In this document: in pieces, positions 54,260 to 63,452 of the stretch
Layout: each line of letters starts with the position of its first letter
Numbering within the stretch: the first letter of the stretch is position 1
Assembly (NCBI RefSeq): GCF_000332155.1
Contig: NZ_KB235904.1
Coordinates: 1,020,946-1,084,945, forward strand
DNA length: 64,000 bases
Direction of reading: 5' to 3'
Source: Kamptonema formosum PCC 6407
GTDB lineage: Bacteria; Cyanobacteriota; Cyanobacteriia; Cyanobacteriales; Microcoleaceae
Notes under the pieces: generated by a model
The model's database searches: none
What the model was told of the DNA's origin: nothing
What the model saw: the letters and a program-made list of their open reading frames with translations, nothing else
Position numbers and translations under genes: made by a program

Positions 54260-56413
54260 ATGGCAGAAATTATCGGTACCCCTCAAGCAGATAGCATCGG
54301 AGGTTTACCAGAGGATGACAGAATCTTTGGGTTGCAAGAGAATGACACAATTTCTGGCAACTCTGGTAACGATTCTATTTATGGCGGTAAGGAAAACGAC
54401 TTTATAGATGGAAACTCCGGTAGTGACTCTCTATTTGGGGATCTAGACAACGATACTGTCAATGGCAATGAAGATAACGACTCTATCTATGGCGGTAGAG
54501 GCAACGATTTGCTGGCCGGTAACTCTGGTAGCGATGTTTTATTTGGTGATAGAGGTGCTGATAATCTTACTGGTGGAGAGGGGGCTGACGTATTTGTTCT
54601 TACCCGTTACGCTGATGGTGGCCCTTCACTAACTAGCGGGGGTTTAAGTCTGGCAGATGCAGATGTTATCAATGACTTTACAGACAATTTGGATCTGATT
54701 GGTTTGAGTGGAGGGTTGACCTTTGCTGACCTCAACTTGGTGGACGCAGGTAATAATACCTTTATTCAAGACCGAGTAACTGGAGAATTTCTTGCTGTCC
54801 TTGCAGGGGTTAACCGGAGTTTAATTTCTGCGGCAGATTTCACTACTAATAACTCTAGTGTTGTTCCTAGTCCTCTGCCTGGGCCTTCGATTACTGCCTA
54901 TGGGCTGACGGCAAGTAATAGGATTGTAGGGTTTAATACTTTTGCTCCGGGAATCACGCTTAGGGATGTGTCGGTGACGGGGTTAGAATCTGGGGAAAGC
55001 TTGGTGGGGATTGATTTCCGCCCTGCTAACGGTCAACTCTTTGGTTTGGGTAGCAGCAATCGCTTGTACAGGATTGACCCCATCAGTGGGGCGGCGACTG
55101 CGGTGGGAACAGCACCCTTTAATCCCACTTTGACATCTGGGGCTACTGGTTTTGATTTTAATCCCACTGTCGATCGCATTCGGGCTATAAATGAGGCGGA
55201 TCAAAATGCGCGGCTAAATCCTGATACTGGGGGAGTTGTGGATTTCAACACGACTACCGATGGTATTCAATTAGACGGAAGTTTGGCCTATGCTAGTGGC
55301 GATCGCAACTCTGGGGCAAATCCGTCGGCAGTGGGTGCAGCTTATACTAATAACTTTGCCGGGGCTACGTCAACCACACTGTATGCGATCGATAGCAATT
55401 TGGACGTTCTGGTGCGGCAAGTTCCACCTAACGATGGCGTACTTAATACCGTTGGATCGTTGGGTGTTGACGCTTCTAGCGTCCTGGGATTTGATATTAG
55501 AAGCGTTGGCGGTCAGGAGTCGGGTTATGCAGCCCTGAATGTTGGCGGCGTTTCGAGTCTATACAATATCAATTTGACCACAGGTCAAGCTACGGCGTTA
55601 GGTCAAATTACGAATGGGGAAGCGATCGTTGGTTTAGCATTGCCTTTGCCTACAGCCTATGCAGTTACAGGTAGAGATGGAGCTGAAAGAATTATCGGCT
55701 TTAATGCAGCAGCACCGCAAGCAGTCCTCAGCGATGTTGCTGTTACGGGGTTACTGCCAGGAGAAAGCTTGCTAGGGATTGATTTCCGCCCTGCTACGGG
55801 TGTACTTTACGGTTTGGGTAGCAGCAATCGGTTGTATGCGATCGATCGGGCGAGTGGCGTAGCAACTGTGGTGGGAACCGCACCTTTGAATCCAACTCTT
55901 ACAATTGGGGCGACTGGTTTCGATTTCAATCCTACTGTCGATCGCATTCGGGTTATCAATGAGGCAGATCAAAATGGGCGGCTGAACCAGGAAACAGGGG
56001 CAGTTGTAGATTTTGATACGCTGATTGGAGGTGTCCAATTCGACAGAAATTTAGTTTACGCTGCTGGCGATATCAACGCTGGGGCAAATCCTACGGCGGT
56101 GGCCGCAGCCTATACTAATAACTTTGCCGGGGCTACGTCAACTACACTGTATGCGATCGACAGTGGTTTAGATGTTCTGGTAAGGCAAGTTCCGCCTAAT
56201 GATGGTGTGCTTAATACTGTTGGTTCCTTGGGTGTTGATGCTTCTCGCATACTTGGCTTTGATATTAGTCCCAATGGGAATGCGATCGCTGCCCTTGAAG
56301 TCGGAGGCGTGTCAAGTCTGTATAATATTAATTTGACAACAGGTGCGGCTACGGCGATCGGTCAAATTGGCAATGGAACTTCCGTCAAAGGTTTGGCATT
56401 GACTTTGATTTAA
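54260..56413 (+). CDS. Calcium-binding repeat protein with two DUF4394 domains
   Basis: A 717-residue protein without a classical signal peptide. Residues 1-120 carry hemolysin-type nonapeptide repeats (GNSGNDSIYGGKENDFIDGN, GGRGNDLLAGNSGSD), which bind calcium in type I secreted proteins. Residues about 210-450 and 470-717 are two DUF4394 domains (SLVGIDFRPANGQLFGLGSS; SLLGIDFRPATGVLYGLGSS). DNA of the two copies is nearly identical in places (55346-55396 and 56110-56160), suggesting recent duplication or gene conversion. It is probably secreted or surface-associated; function unknown. Confidence 0.85.
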   Translation: MAEIIGTPQADSIGGLPEDDRIFGLQENDTISGNSGNDSIYGGKENDFIDGNSGSDSLFGDLDNDTVNGNEDNDSIYGGRGNDLLAGNSGSDVLFGDRGADNLTGGEGADVFVLTRYADGGPSLTSGGLSLADADVINDFTDNLDLIGLSGGLTFADLNLVDAGNNTFIQDRVTGEFLAVLAGVNRSLISAADFTTNNSSVVPSPLPGPSITAYGLTASNRIVGFNTFAPGITLRDVSVTGLESGESLVGIDFRPANGQLFGLGSSNRLYRIDPISGAATAVGTAPFNPTLTSGATGFDFNPTVDRIRAINEADQNARLNPDTGGVVDFNTTTDGIQLDGSLAYASGDRNSGANPSAVGAAYTNNFAGATSTTLYAIDSNLDVLVRQVPPNDGVLNTVGSLGVDASSVLGFDIRSVGGQESGYAALNVGGVSSLYNINLTTGQATALGQITNGEAIVGLALPLPTAYAVTGRDGAERIIGFNAAAPQAVLSDVAVTGLLPGESLLGIDFRPATGVLYGLGSSNRLYAIDRASGVATVVGTAPLNPTLTIGATGFDFNPTVDRIRVINEADQNGRLNQETGAVVDFDTLIGGVQFDRNLVYAAGDINAGANPTAVAAAYTNNFAGATSTTLYAIDSGLDVLVRQVPPNDGVLNTVGSLGVDASRILGFDISPNGNAIAALEVGGVSSLYNINLTTGAATAIGQIGNGTSVKGLALTLI

Positions 56414-56665
56414 TGTTCGCTAATGGCTAATGGCTAATGGCTAATGGCTAATGGCTAATGGCTAATTGCTAATTGCTAATTGCTAATACTAAATCGGGCT
56501 TAAATGCCCGTTTATCTTTCAGTCCGCGCAGGCGGACTTTGTTTGTTTAGTAGCGGTTTCAACCGCCGAAGCATATTTTTGTTGCATTTTCCCTCTTCCC
56601 TCTTCCTTCTTCCCTCTTCCTTCTTCCCTAGCCCCTAGCCCCTAGCCCCTAGCCCCTCTTCCTTC
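56414..56665. repeat. AATGGCT heptamers, composite palindrome, and TAGCCCC heptamers
   Basis: The spacer holds about nine (A/G)CTAATGG/ATTGCTA heptamers (56418-56488). Next is a composite double-palindrome element at 56521-56567 (AGTCCGCGCAGGCGGACT, then TTTGTTTGTTTAG, then GCGGTTTCAACCGCC), a TTCCCTCTTCC tract and TAGCCCC heptamers (56628-56657). It is the same repeat set as at 2129-2301 and 7873-7919. Confidence 0.85.
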
Positions 56666-56671
56666 AACAAA

Positions 56672-56956
56672 ATGTTTTCCCAAGTTTTCTACTTATTGCG
56701 TTCTCGTTCTGATGGTAAATATCTAACTGCTCATCCCAATCAAGACACAGATGAGAGTTATTTGTTAATGTTTCGCGAAGACTTTGAAGCTCTCAGCTAT
56801 CTAAATAAGTATGGTGCAGATGTAGCCGATCGCTTTGGAGTCGAATCTATTGCCGGTTCTCAATTACAAAGCTTGCTCAAGCGTTGGGGATTTAACGGTG
56901 TGGGCATTGTTCAAGACCCATTATTGCCGAGGATTGAGTTTTTGTCTGTGCGTTAA
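56672..56956 (+). CDS. Small cyanobacterial conserved hypothetical protein
   Basis: A 94-residue protein: VFYLLRSRSDGKYLTAHPNQ, SYLLMFREDFEALSYLNKYG, then VADRFGVESIAGSQLQSLLK and a C-terminal GIVQDPLLPRIEFL. The pattern recalls a small protein family common in filamentous cyanobacteria, with no known function that I can name. No cysteine or catalytic motif. Likely a free-standing gene; the ribosome-binding region is within a repeat tract. Confidence 0.7.
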   Translation: MFSQVFYLLRSRSDGKYLTAHPNQDTDESYLLMFREDFEALSYLNKYGADVADRFGVESIAGSQLQSLLKRWGFNGVGIVQDPLLPRIEFLSVR

Positions 56957-57101
56957 GGCGATCGCTTTTCTCAATAGCACTGTTGAGCTTATGACCCATA
57001 TATAGCGCAACTTGTGGATTTTGTCAACCATTTGACCCTATATCTGACATGGCCTATAGTCATAGTCTATTGATTTATTGTGATACGAGCAGACTGTAAT
57101 C

Positions 57102-60100
57102 ATGGTTCGAGAACTTGAGCGGACGAGTCAAAACGACACCCAGAAAAAGCACACCTTCCCGGAAACTGCACCTGCGGCCAATCCGGTGTTTTTCAGGACT
57201 TATAGCCGCCGCACAGAAAACGGGCGGGAGACGTGGGAGGAAGTGTGCGATCGCACGGTTCGCGGTTTAGCCAAACTCGGCAATCTCACCCCCGCAGAAG
57301 CGGATCTCCTACACCGGATGCAAAGCCAACTTAAGGCCCTCACCTCCGGTAGATGGCTGTGGGTGGGGGGTAGCGAGTGGATTGAAGCACCAGAGAATTT
57401 TTCCGGGGCCTATAATTGTTCATCCACAAATATCGCTGACTGGCGGGCTTTCGGGCTATTGATGGATTTGGCAATGATGGGCTGCGGTACTGGGGCGGTT
57501 CTCGAACCCAAATATATTAACCAACTACCGCCAATTCGGAATCGTTTATTAGTTGAATTGCAGGGAGAAATTGGCACTACTCCCGCTCAATTGCGGCGGG
57601 AAGAAACTGAAGTCAAAGTAGAGGGAAATCAAGCAACCATCTATGTAGGAGATTCTCGCCAAGGTTGGGTTAAATCTTATCAAAGTTTGCTGGAATTGTC
57701 AACTGATGAAAGATTTTCAACCGATGTGCAAGTTGTCATCGAATTGAGCGATGTCCGCCCGGTGGGAGAACCATTAAAAGGCTTTGGCGGTGTCGCTAAT
57801 CCGGTGAAATTGGCAGAACTTTATCATCGCTGTGCCGCTATTTTGAATAAGGCTTTAGGACGGCAATTAAATTCTGTTGAATGCTGTTTATTGATTGATG
57901 AAGCAGCGGTGACAATTGTTGCCGGCAATATTCGGCGTAGTGCAGGGATTCGTCAGGGAGATAGCAACGATCCCCTATTTTCTAATGCCAAAGATAACCT
58001 ATGGCAACAAGATGCAAATGGTAATTGGCGAATAGATCCAGAGCGTGATGCTTTAAGAATGGCAAATCACTCTCGTGTTTTTCATTACAAACCCACCTTA
58101 GAAGAATGTATTGATGCCGTTCGTAAACAGTATTATTCTGGTGAAGGTGCAATTCAATGGGCTGGTGAAGCGGTAGCCAGATCTAACTGCGATTTGCTAT
58201 CAACTTCTGCACTGAAACTAGAATTTTTGAAAGCATATAACGATGGAAAGGCTAAAGAGTGGTTGCAGGAAAATTATCCTCATATCAATTCTGAGGAATT
58301 AGGGCATCGTTTAGCCCGTATGGGTTTGAATCCATGTGTTACGGCTGATACTTGGGTTCATACTGAGTATGGTGCAAGACAAGTCAAAGACTTAATTGGA
58401 GTGCAGCAAGCTGTCTATGTCAATGGAGAACTTTTCAGCACTACCCCAGAAGGCTTCTTTTTCACTGGAGTTAAACCAGTGGTTAAAGTGCAAACCAAAG
58501 AGGGTTATAGCTTAAGGTTGACAAAAAACCATCAAGTTTTGAAAGTAACAGCACAGACCCAAAAAAAGCAGTATTCTGAATGGTGTGAGGTTGGCGATCT
58601 TAAAATTGGCGATCGCATTCTAATTCACAATCATCGTAATCTTCAATCTTGGGATGGTGTTGGTAGTTTTGATGAAGGATGGCTCTTGGGTAGTTTACTA
58701 GGAGATGGCTGTTTTTCTGTCAATCAAGCCAATCACACCTATCAAGCTAAATTGAGGTATTGGGGCAATACTCAAATAGAAATGAAAGAGTATGCCTTAA
58801 CGCTGGTGAATAACCTGCCTAAACCTCCTCAATACACCAAAGATTTGCAAGGAATTTATCATCCCAACAACAAATACTATGAGGTTAGCTCATCAAGTTT
58901 AGCTCGTCTTGCTAAGAAATTTGGTTTGGATCATCATTCCAAAGTAATCACTCCTGAAGTTGAGCAGGCAAGTTATGAATTTTATCGTGGATTCCTCAGA
59001 GGCTTCTTTGATGCTGATGGAAGCGTTCAAGGAACTCAAGAAAAAGGAATTAGTGTTCGGCTATCTCAAAGCAATTTGCCTGTTTTAGAAGCTGTACAAA
59101 GGATGCTGTTGCGTTTAGGTATTGGCTCGACAATATATCAAAATCGCAGAACAGAAGGATTCAGAATGTTGCCTAATAGCCAGAAAAACTTGGCGGAATA
59201 TTTCTGCAAGGCATCCCATGAGTTGGTCATTGCTAATGACAATATCTATGTATTTCAACAAGTAATTGGGTTCCAAGAGCCAGAAAAATCACAGTTACTA
59301 GCAAGCCTACTATCTGGGTATAAACGCAAGTTTAACCGTGAGAGATTTTCGGTTGAGATTACTGCAATTATCTCTGATGGAGAAGAAGCAGTTTATGACT
59401 GCACCGTACCAGGGGTTTCTCAGTTTGATGCTAATGGATTTGTGGCTCACAATTGTGGGGAAATTATTGGCGCAAATTTTCACTGTGTCAGTGGTGAAAC
59501 TCTACTCATTACTAGAGATGGAATTCACCCAATCAAAGATGTTATCGACTTAGAAATTGAGATATGGAATAGTCAAAAATGGAGCCAAGTTACACCCTTT
59601 AAAACAGGTAGTCAGCGTAAACTATATCGAGTGCAATTTGGAGATGGCTCTTACTTAGATGCCACAGAATATCATAGATTCTTTGTCAAAGATCGCTTTG
59701 GTAAAGTGTACAAAGAAGTTCAAACCAAAGATTTGATGGATGTCAGTCACTATGCCATTCACACAGAGCCTTTCACAATTAAGTATGAAGATGGTTTGAA
59801 TGTAGATCCTAGTTACGCCTATACTTTAGGAGTAGCCGTAGGAGATGGAACTACAGATCAAAATGACAATGCCAAAATTAGACTTTACCAAAAGAAGGCA
59901 GCTTTAGTAGTATCAGGAAATAAGTCACCGGAAAGAACATATAGCTATTTACCTGCTTTTACCGATGTGACAGATTTAGGCTTTTCTGGAGAATTGCTGA
60001 AAGCATTAAAAACTAATGCAGAAGCATTGAATGTAATTGCCAGTTGGAATCGTCAAGCAATACTGCATTTTATTGCTGGCCTAGCTGATACAGACGGCTC

Positions 60101-61508
60101 GAATACAAGTGGCAACGGTATCAGGATTTATATCTCTGATTACAAGCGAGCTTACAGAGTTCAATTACTTCTAACAAAATGTGGCATTCGTTCATCAATC
60201 AATCTTTTTGCCCATAAGGGATCGATCACTAATTATGGCATCAGAAGTCGGGATTTGTATTACTTACAAATTACTGATTGTGCTGATATTCCTTGTCAGC
60301 GTTTAGATGTTAGTAAAGGAAGTAGTGCTAAATCTAAAGGCAAATGGCAGATTGTAAGAAATGTTGAAGAATTACCTGATTTACACGATACTTACTGCTT
60401 TAATGAACCAGAGTATCACAAGGGAGTTTTTGGTAATACTTTAACTGGAAATTGTAATCTTGCTGAGATTCATCTCAATCAAATTGACCCCAAAAACCTC
60501 AAAGAACAAGAAGAAGCCTTCACCGCCGCTGGATTATCAGTGGCCACACTTCTCAATCACAAATTTGTCGAACCCCGCTACAACTACAGTCGCGAATTAG
60601 ACCCAATTGTAGGCGTGTCTTTTACAGGTTTGTTCGATTTCTTTGTCCATGCTTTTGGCGTTGATTGGCTGCGCTGGTGGGAACAAGGACGACCTGAAAC
60701 TGAACAAGGAATCGCCTTTAAAGAGGGAGAAAAAGAGTATTTAACTCGTTGGCGGGAAATAGTAAATCAAGCTGTCTGGGATTACTGCGATCGCCATTCT
60801 CTCAAACGTCCAAATCGTTGTACAACCGTTCAACCTTCGGGAACAAAAAGTTTATTAACAGGTGCATCTCCTGGTTGGCATCCTCCGAAAGCACAGCGTT
60901 TTATTCGCCGCATTACTTTCCGCAAAAATGACCCCGTAGCCTTAGCTTGTATTGACTATGGCTACAATGTCATTCCGTCTCAATCTGACAAAGATGAAAA
61001 TGGTAATTTGCTGAATGATGCCTTCGATCCACGTTGCACAGAATGGTTGATTGAAATTCCCGTTGCTGTACCTTGGGCCGATTTACCAGGAGCAGATAAA
61101 ATTGAGATTGGCAAGTTTTCTGCGTTGACACAAATGGATTTCTACTTAAATGTCCAGTGTCATTGGACAACCCATAACACTTCGGCAACTGTAGAACTAA
61201 GAGCCGATGAAGTTGAGCCTTTAGGACAGCGCATCTACGAAGCTATTCAAAATGATGAAGGATACATTTCTGTAGCTCTCCTAGCGCGATTTGATGACCA
61301 CCAATCGTTTCCTCGCTTGCCCTTTGAGCCAATCACCAAGGAACAGTATGAACAGCTTATAAAGGAGGTTATCTTGCGGCGGCATACGGATAATTTTCTT
61401 ACAGCTTTGCTCCGCTACGATCGCGGTGAATTGCTAGAAGTTGGTCCCGCTGGTTGTGATTCAGATAAATGTACTTTCCCGGAACAAAAACCAACTTCTA
61501 ACCGTTAA
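57102..61508 (+). CDS. nrdJ: Adenosylcobalamin-dependent class II ribonucleotide reductase with two inteins
   Basis: A 1468-residue precursor. Exteins (residues 1-411, 785-794, 1118-1468; 772 residues in total) match monomeric class II ribonucleoside-triphosphate reductase: FFRTYSRRTENGRETWEEVC, GAYNCSSTN, GCGTGAVLEP, NPCGEIIGANFHCNLAEIHL across the splice sites, and VQPSGTKSLLTGASPGWHPP. It reduces ribonucleotides for DNA synthesis with B12. Two inteins interrupt it just before C785 and C1118. In the reductase of L. leichmannii the equivalent cysteines are the thiyl-radical Cys and one of the redox pair. Splicing would restore the enzyme. The ATG at 57102 follows 145 bases without any gene. 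Confidence 0.95.
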   Translation: MVRELERTSQNDTQKKHTFPETAPAANPVFFRTYSRRTENGRETWEEVCDRTVRGLAKLGNLTPAEADLLHRMQSQLKALTSGRWLWVGGSEWIEAPENFSGAYNCSSTNIADWRAFGLLMDLAMMGCGTGAVLEPKYINQLPPIRNRLLVELQGEIGTTPAQLRREETEVKVEGNQATIYVGDSRQGWVKSYQSLLELSTDERFSTDVQVVIELSDVRPVGEPLKGFGGVANPVKLAELYHRCAAILNKALGRQLNSVECCLLIDEAAVTIVAGNIRRSAGIRQGDSNDPLFSNAKDNLWQQDANGNWRIDPERDALRMANHSRVFHYKPTLEECIDAVRKQYYSGEGAIQWAGEAVARSNCDLLSTSALKLEFLKAYNDGKAKEWLQENYPHINSEELGHRLARMGLNPCVTADTWVHTEYGARQVKDLIGVQQAVYVNGELFSTTPEGFFFTGVKPVVKVQTKEGYSLRLTKNHQVLKVTAQTQKKQYSEWCEVGDLKIGDRILIHNHRNLQSWDGVGSFDEGWLLGSLLGDGCFSVNQANHTYQAKLRYWGNTQIEMKEYALTLVNNLPKPPQYTKDLQGIYHPNNKYYEVSSSSLARLAKKFGLDHHSKVITPEVEQASYEFYRGFLRGFFDADGSVQGTQEKGISVRLSQSNLPVLEAVQRMLLRLGIGSTIYQNRRTEGFRMLPNSQKNLAEYFCKASHELVIANDNIYVFQQVIGFQEPEKSQLLASLLSGYKRKFNRERFSVEITAIISDGEEAVYDCTVPGVSQFDANGFVAHNCGEIIGANFHCVSGETLLITRDGIHPIKDVIDLEIEIWNSQKWSQVTPFKTGSQRKLYRVQFGDGSYLDATEYHRFFVKDRFGKVYKEVQTKDLMDVSHYAIHTEPFTIKYEDGLNVDPSYAYTLGVAVGDGTTDQNDNAKIRLYQKKAALVVSGNKSPERTYSYLPAFTDVTDLGFSGELLKALKTNAEALNVIASWNRQAILHFIAGLADTDGSNTSGNGIRIYISDYKRAYRVQLLLTKCGIRSSINLFAHKGSITNYGIRSRDLYYLQITDCADIPCQRLDVSKGSSAKSKGKWQIVRNVEELPDLHDTYCFNEPEYHKGVFGNTLTGNCNLAEIHLNQIDPKNLKEQEEAFTAAGLSVATLLNHKFVEPRYNYSRELDPIVGVSFTGLFDFFVHAFGVDWLRWWEQGRPETEQGIAFKEGEKEYLTRWREIVNQAVWDYCDRHSLKRPNRCTTVQPSGTKSLLTGASPGWHPPKAQRFIRRITFRKNDPVALACIDYGYNVIPSQSDKDENGNLLNDAFDPRCTEWLIEIPVAVPWADLPGADKIEIGKFSALTQMDFYLNVQCHWTTHNTSATVELRADEVEPLGQRIYEAIQNDEGYISVALLARFDDHQSFPRLPFEPITKEQYEQLIKEVILRRHTDNFLTALLRYDRGELLEVGPAGCDSDKCTFPEQKPTSNR
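58335..59453 (+). other. Intein 1 of nrdJ (373 residues, LAGLIDADG type)
   Basis: Residues 412-784 of the nrdJ product. It starts with Cys in the splicing block CVTADTWVHTEYGARQVKDL and has block B TKNHQVLKV. The two LAGLIDADG helices are LLGSLLGDGCF and LRGFFDADGSVQG. It ends with block F/G VYDCTVPGVSQFDANGFVAHN, that is the canonical His-Asn, and is followed by Cys785. All splicing residues are present, so it should splice, and the homing endonuclease acidic residues remain. Confidence 0.93.
59484..60452 (+). other. Intein 2 of nrdJ (323 residues, LAGLIDADG type, penultimate Gly)
   Basis: Residues 795-1117 of the nrdJ product. It starts with Cys in CVSGETLLITRDGIHPIKDV; block B is ATEYHRFFV. 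The LAGLIDADG helices are TLGVAVGDGTTD and FIAGLADTDGSN. The C-terminal block is HDTYCFNEPEYHKGVFGNTL followed by TGN, so the residue before the terminal Asn is Gly rather than His. Inteins with a non-His penultimate residue are known and can splice. Cys1118 follows. Confidence 0.9.
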
Positions 61509-62279
61509 ATTATTTTTGGGCTTTTGTCTTATAATTAAAAGCAGTGTGCTAGTTTTTGAACTTTGCCCACTGCTTTTATTTTTCACTACACCTATGGATT
61601 TATCAAGCAAGAATAAGAGTTTGAGTGGTGTTTATTTCATTCAAAATACTCTTGACAGTAAAGTTTATGTGGGAAGTTCAATTGATATAGAGCGGCGATG
61701 GTATGACCATAAAAACTTATTATCAAGGAGCCAGCATCATAGTAAACATCTGCAAAATGCTTGGAAAAAATACGGAGTAGAAAATTTTGAGTTTAAAATC
61801 ATAGAGTTAGTTAATGAACCAACTATTTTAGTAGAAAGAGAGCAATTTTGGATGGACACTCTCCAATCTTACGATCCTCAATTTGGATATAATGCTAGTA
61901 CAACAGCTAATATTTTTGTTAACTCTGAGTTTTTAGTTGCTCAACCTTCAAAAACAAAAGACTGGATAGTAATTTCGCCTCAAGGAGAAAAAAAATTTGT
62001 TAGAAATCTTTCTGCATTTTGCAGAGAAAATGGCTTGCATCGAACATCTATGGTTAACGTTGCATCTGGAAAAACCCTTACATCTGGCGGGTGGAAGTGT
62101 CAGTATGCTTACACCCCTAAACACCAAGATCGGCCGAGTAAGCGCTTCAAAAATTATGTTGTGACAGACACTGATGGCAACAGTCAAAAAGTTACCAACT
62201 TAAAGCTTTTTTGCGAACAAATGGGTTTGGATTTAGCAGCTATGTACTCAGTTGCTAGTGGAAATCGTAGTATCCCTAG

Positions 62280-63452
62280 TTTGTCACTCTAGGAAGAGTA
62301 AAATAGAAAGAGAAGTCTAAATGGGAGACACAGACTATGATACAGCCCAAAATTCCACAACCTACCATTAGTTTCATCGATCAATATTGTGAGAGTTATC
62401 AAAAAATATTTCCAGAAGTTAGAAGCTATGAAGCCTTTAAGCAAATTATTATGGGGATTTTGACACCAAGCAAGAGAAAAAGTTTAGTAACACTCTCTAA
62501 AATAATTGGATTAAAAAATAGTCAATCATTGCATAACTTTTTAACACAATCTCCCTGGAAATCGGAAGAATTAAGAACCCAGAGACTAAAAATTATCTTT
62601 AACTGGTTAAAAGAAGAAGCAATTGACATTATTATAGATGAGACCGGAGATCCAAAAAAAGGAAATAAAACTGAATATGTAGCTAGACAATATTTAGGAA
62701 GGCTAGGAAAAGTAGACAATGGGATTGTAAGTGTCAATATTTATGGAGTTAGAAGAAGTAATCATGGAGTCTGGATGCCAGAGGGGGAGGAAGTTAAACA
62801 GACTTCTTGGCAAGAATTTGACCGAATATTAAGTAAAGGTCAACAACAAAAAAGATATGTGTGTGAGATAATATTTGGTCACAGGAATAAATATACTTAT
62901 TGGTATCTAACAACTGATCCCGAAACATTACCAGTCAATAGTACATCTTATGTAATGACTAATATTGACAAAATTAAATATCAAGATGTAGGCAATATTT
63001 ATGGAGAAAGAACTTGGATTGAATATGGATTTAGACAAAGCAAATCTGAATTAGGTTGGTCGGACTTTCATGTAACCAAATACAATGATATTGCTAAATG
63101 GTGGGAATCTATTTGTTGTGCTTTTCTATTGGTTAGTATGAGGGCTATTTCAACTCAGTCTTCGGAATTATCTAACTTATCAAGTTGTCAATCTGAACTA
63201 AATAGTTATCTAGCTGAACATCCAGACTGGGATTTCAATCAAGGCTGGAAATCAATGCTAAATAATATGCAATTACTATTATTGCCACTATTAGCCCTCA
63301 AATTAGTAAAACCTTGGTTGAAGGTTTTTGAATCTCCTCTATTAGTTAGTAGTTTTAATACTTTAATTAGTCTGGTTAATCTCTGTGCTAATGCTTTAAC
63401 AGGGACTAAATTAAATGCTTTTCACCAATTTTCTTCTGCCTAGAGTGACAAA
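62280..63452 (+). mobile_element. IS701-family insertion sequence, complete, 1173 bp
   Basis: Ends are inverted repeats: TTTGTCACTCTAGG at 62280-62293 and its exact complement at 63439-63452. The element is flanked by a 4-bp direct duplication CTAG (62276-62279 and 63453-63456), which fits the YTAR target rule of the IS701 family. Because CTAG lies in the symmetric site TATCCCTAGGGATA, the flanks also look like an extended inverted repeat. It contains one transposase gene. Confidence 0.92.
62337..63443 (+). CDS. IS701-family DDE transposase
   Basis: A 368-residue transposase. The first catalytic Asp lies in IIIDETGDPKKGNKTEYVAR, with the following GKVDNGIVSVNIYGV strand. The C-terminal glutamate region is YGERTWIEYGFRQSKSELGW, matching the Y(2)R(3)E(6)K-like signature of this group, and the Asp between is expected near YVCEIIFGHRNKY. 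The length is in the normal range and the frame is intact, so the element may still be active. The gene stops within the right terminal repeat. Confidence 0.93.
   Translation: MIQPKIPQPTISFIDQYCESYQKIFPEVRSYEAFKQIIMGILTPSKRKSLVTLSKIIGLKNSQSLHNFLTQSPWKSEELRTQRLKIIFNWLKEEAIDIIIDETGDPKKGNKTEYVARQYLGRLGKVDNGIVSVNIYGVRRSNHGVWMPEGEEVKQTSWQEFDRILSKGQQQKRYVCEIIFGHRNKYTYWYLTTDPETLPVNSTSYVMTNIDKIKYQDVGNIYGERTWIEYGFRQSKSELGWSDFHVTKYNDIAKWWESICCAFLLVSMRAISTQSSELSNLSSCQSELNSYLAEHPDWDFNQGWKSMLNNMQLLLLPLLALKLVKPWLKVFESPLLVSSFNTLISLVNLCANALTGTKLNAFHQFSSA

Noticed and set aside
56957-57101. Possible cobalamin riboswitch upstream of the B12-dependent nrdJ
   Set aside because: The region is only 145 bases and shows no B12-box-like sequence or the expected multi-helix layout.
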